Of a stretch of 9,423 nt of DNA, positions 8,072 through 9,423 are shown one piece after another. The stretch's first letter is position 1; every line of letters begins with the position of its first letter. The position numbers were made by a program, and so were the translations under genes. The notes below the pieces were generated by a model. The model did not search any database and had not been told where the DNA came from. It saw only the letters and a program-made list of their open reading frames with translations. This DNA is from Alphaproteobacteria bacterium (GTDB lineage Bacteria > Pseudomonadota > Alphaproteobacteria > Rhodospirillales > Rhodospirillaceae): positions 1 to 9,423 of the forward strand of contig QKGW01000093.1 in NCBI GenBank assembly GCA_003250275.1. Reading direction: 5' to 3'.

Positions 8072-9333
8072 GGAATGTCCTTGGTTACGCGGGCGAGCGC
8101 CTCGGCCAGCACCGCAGGGTCCACATCGTGGGGGAAGCTGCGCACGAAGCGCCCATCCGGCCCCATCAGGTAGATCAGCGTGGTGTGGTCCATCAGATAC
8201 TCTGCCGCGCCCTGACCCTCAACCCTGCTGTAGAAAACGTGATAGGCGCGCGCCGCGTCGGCGATCTGCTGCGCCGAGCCGGAGAGCCCGAGGATCTGCG
8301 GGTGGAAGTGCGAGGTGTATTCCGCGAGGGTTTCGGGCGTGTCGCGGTCGGGGTCGACGGTGACGAACACCGCCGCGACCTTGGCGCGCTCGGCCTCGGG
8401 CAGCAGGTCGATGCCGTCGGCGATCTGGATCAGGCTGGTCGGGCAGATGTCGGGGCAGAAGGTGTAGCCGAAGTAGACGATCAGCGCCTTGCCGCGGAAG
8501 TCGGCGTCGGTGACGACGCGCTGCTGCGGCCCGGCGAGTTCGAAGCGCCCGCCGATGCCTGCGTCGAACGCGGGCTTGCCGAGCCCGTAGGCGAGGAACA
8601 GCAGGAACGCCGCGTTGGCGAGGAAGAGGAACGGCAGCAGTTTGCCGGTGATCCGCCGCCAGTGCGCCGCCGCCCAGCCGCCCGCGATCCCGAGGCCGAT
8701 CAGCGCCGGCATCGTGCCGAGGGCGAAGGCGAGCATCCCGGCGAATCCGGCGAGCGGATCGCGGCTCGACGCCGAGGCCGCGAGCGCGGCGTAGACGAGG
8801 CCGCAGGGAATGAACCCGAGCGCGACGCCGAGGAGATACCCGCGGAACCCGACCGGCCGCGCGAACAGCGGTTTCGCCACGCGCTCGACCAAGCCGCTCC
8901 ACGCCGGGCTGGCGGAAAGCGGCAGCTTGAGCCCGAGGCGAGGCAGCGCGTAGCCGACGAAGCCGATCGCGGCGAGCACCAGCAGCGCCGCGCCGATCAT
9001 CCCTGCGGTGCGGCCGTCGGGCACCAGCCCGAACACTCCGGCGGCGACCGCGCCGAGCCCGGCGTAGGTGGTGGCGCGGCCGAGGTGATAGGGCAGCAGT
9101 AGGCCGCTGCGCACCCGATGCCACTCGCGCATCTCGGCGGCGGGGATGCCCTCCAGCACTGCGCCCGCCTGCGCCAGCACCAGCGGCCCGCACATGCCGA
9201 TGCAGTGCGTCGCCGAGCCGAGCAGGCCGGTGATCAGCAGGGAAATCAGCAAGCCGCCGTGATCCTCGACCACGGCGACGCAATGGGCTGCGCCGAGCGC
9301 GAGTGCGTCGGCGAAAAAGGAAGGGCTGTCCAT
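8068..9333 (-). CDS. Fusion of a DsbD_2/SafE-type membrane domain with a SCO1/SenC domain
   Basis: This 421-aa two-domain protein is read without interruption. Numbers count from an in-frame TTG at 9339; the ATG at 9331-9333 is residue 3 and is the preferred start, although neither has a clear Shine-Dalgarno site. Residues about 28-252 form six hydrophobic segments with the sulfite-exporter-TauE/SafE-like (DsbD_2) signatures GSATHCIGMCGP (41-52), PYHLGR (83-88) and GFIPCGLVY (175-183). Residues about 264-423 are a SCO domain: VYFGYTFCPDICPTSL (288-303) with the copper-binding pair Cys295/Cys299, DPDRDTP (329-335), and the third ligand His385 in LMDHTTLIYL. SCO proteins deliver copper to, or reduce thiols of, the CuA site of cytochrome oxidase in the periplasm and normally have one anchoring helix. 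Here the sixth helix (about 233-252) appears to serve as that anchor. Six helices would put both ends outside, consistent with a periplasmic SCO domain. It is the first clear gene of the operon and overlaps cobB by 4 bp. Domain calls are solid; the joint function is inferred. Confidence 0.9.
   Translation of the reverse strand: MDSPSFFADALALGAAHCVAVVEDHGGLLISLLITGLLGSATHCIGMCGPLVLAQAGAVLEGIPAAEMREWHRVRSGLLLPYHLGRATTYAGLGAVAAGVFGLVPDGRTAGMIGAALLVLAAIGFVGYALPRLGLKLPLSASPAWSGLVERVAKPLFARPVGFRGYLLGVALGFIPCGLVYAALAASASSRDPLAGFAGMLAFALGTMPALIGLGIAGGWAAAHWRRITGKLLPFLFLANAAFLLFLAYGLGKPAFDAGIGGRFELAGPQQRVVTDADFRGKALIVYFGYTFCPDICPTSLIQIADGIDLLPEAERAKVAAVFVTVDPDRDTPETLAEYTSHFHPQILGLSGSAQQIADAARAYHVFYSRVEGQGAAEYLMDHTTLIYLMGPDGRFVRSFPHDVDPAVLAEALARVTKDIP
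8078..8082 (-). promoter_or_regulatory. Ribosome binding site deciding the GTG start of cobB
   Basis: On the minus strand AAGGA stands 6 bases before the GTG at 8071. It lies inside the last codons of the upstream SCO fusion gene. It is the best Shine-Dalgarno site of the minus-strand operon and justifies a non-ATG start, which also produces the 4-bp GTGA overlap. Confidence 0.7.
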
Positions 9334-9364
9334 GCGCAACAGGTTAGTGCAAGCGCGCGGCGGA

Positions 9365-9423
9365 TCAATCGCAATCGGCGATGCCGCGGGCGATCTGGTC
9401 GATCAACCCGAGGCTCAGGCGCT
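9365..9423 (-). CDS. Possible C-terminal end of an upstream gene (partial)
   Basis: On the minus strand a frame enters from the window edge and reads RLSLGLIDQIARGIADCD before a TGA at 9365-9367. Its composition looks like a protein C-terminus, and the stop lies 31 bp before the SCO fusion ATG in the same direction, so it may be the preceding operon member. With only 18 residues I cannot identify it, and a chance open frame in GC-rich DNA cannot be excluded. Confidence 0.35.
   Translation of the reverse strand, partial: RLSLGLIDQIARGIADCD

Noticed and set aside
6761..8173. Plus-strand open frame of 470 codons opposite cobB
   Set aside because: Antisense shadow; composition is biased and cobB on the other strand has all conserved motifs and a good ribosome binding site.

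Overview
The window is a compact, very GC-rich (about 70% by eye) bacterial chromosomal segment. The protein sequences (GyrB tail, RhlE-like helicase, short PBP1A-type enzyme, UPF0260 protein, cobyrinate synthase) and the dense gene packing fit an alphaproteobacterium, possibly of Rhodospirillales type. The order is inferred and not proven. No IS element, phage gene, CRISPR array, tRNA or rRNA is visible. It reads as ordinary core chromosome with one unusual fused gene.

Layout, left part (plus strand). The window opens inside the 3' end of gyrB, which ends at 351 and is followed by a perfect 10-bp hairpin (359-383). A gene-poor stretch of about 270 bp follows. Then come an RhlE-type DEAD-box RNA helicase (655-1884) and a 69-aa cold-shock protein (1953-2162). 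Together these two resemble a cold-response RNA-remodelling pair. A good intrinsic terminator (2219-2250) closes that block. It lies between cspA and a small minus-strand gene (2270-2470) for an orphan ribbon-helix-helix protein. Only 44 bp separate that gene from the divergent gene for a bifunctional class A penicillin-binding protein (2515-4329).

Layout, right part (minus strand). Five genes are packed as one likely operon, read from high to low coordinates: a six-helix DsbD_2/SafE-type membrane protein fused to a SCO copper-chaperone domain (9333-8068), cobB/cbiA (8071-6737), a UPF0260 (YcgN-like) cysteine-cluster protein (6740-6294), a YgjP-type zinc metallopeptidase (6270-5542) and a Bcr/CflA-type MFS exporter (5521-4307). 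The first three are joined by 4-bp stop/start overlaps (GTGA and ATGA); the other gaps are 23 and 20 bp. The operon runs tail-to-tail into the penicillin-binding protein gene with a 23-bp overlap. A fragment of another minus-strand reading frame may enter at the right edge (9365-9423).

The most notable item is the SafE/DsbD_2-SCO fusion. It places a membrane domain with a DsbD-like cysteine arrangement on the same chain as a periplasmic thiol/copper domain, and it is translationally coupled to a cobalamin biosynthesis gene.
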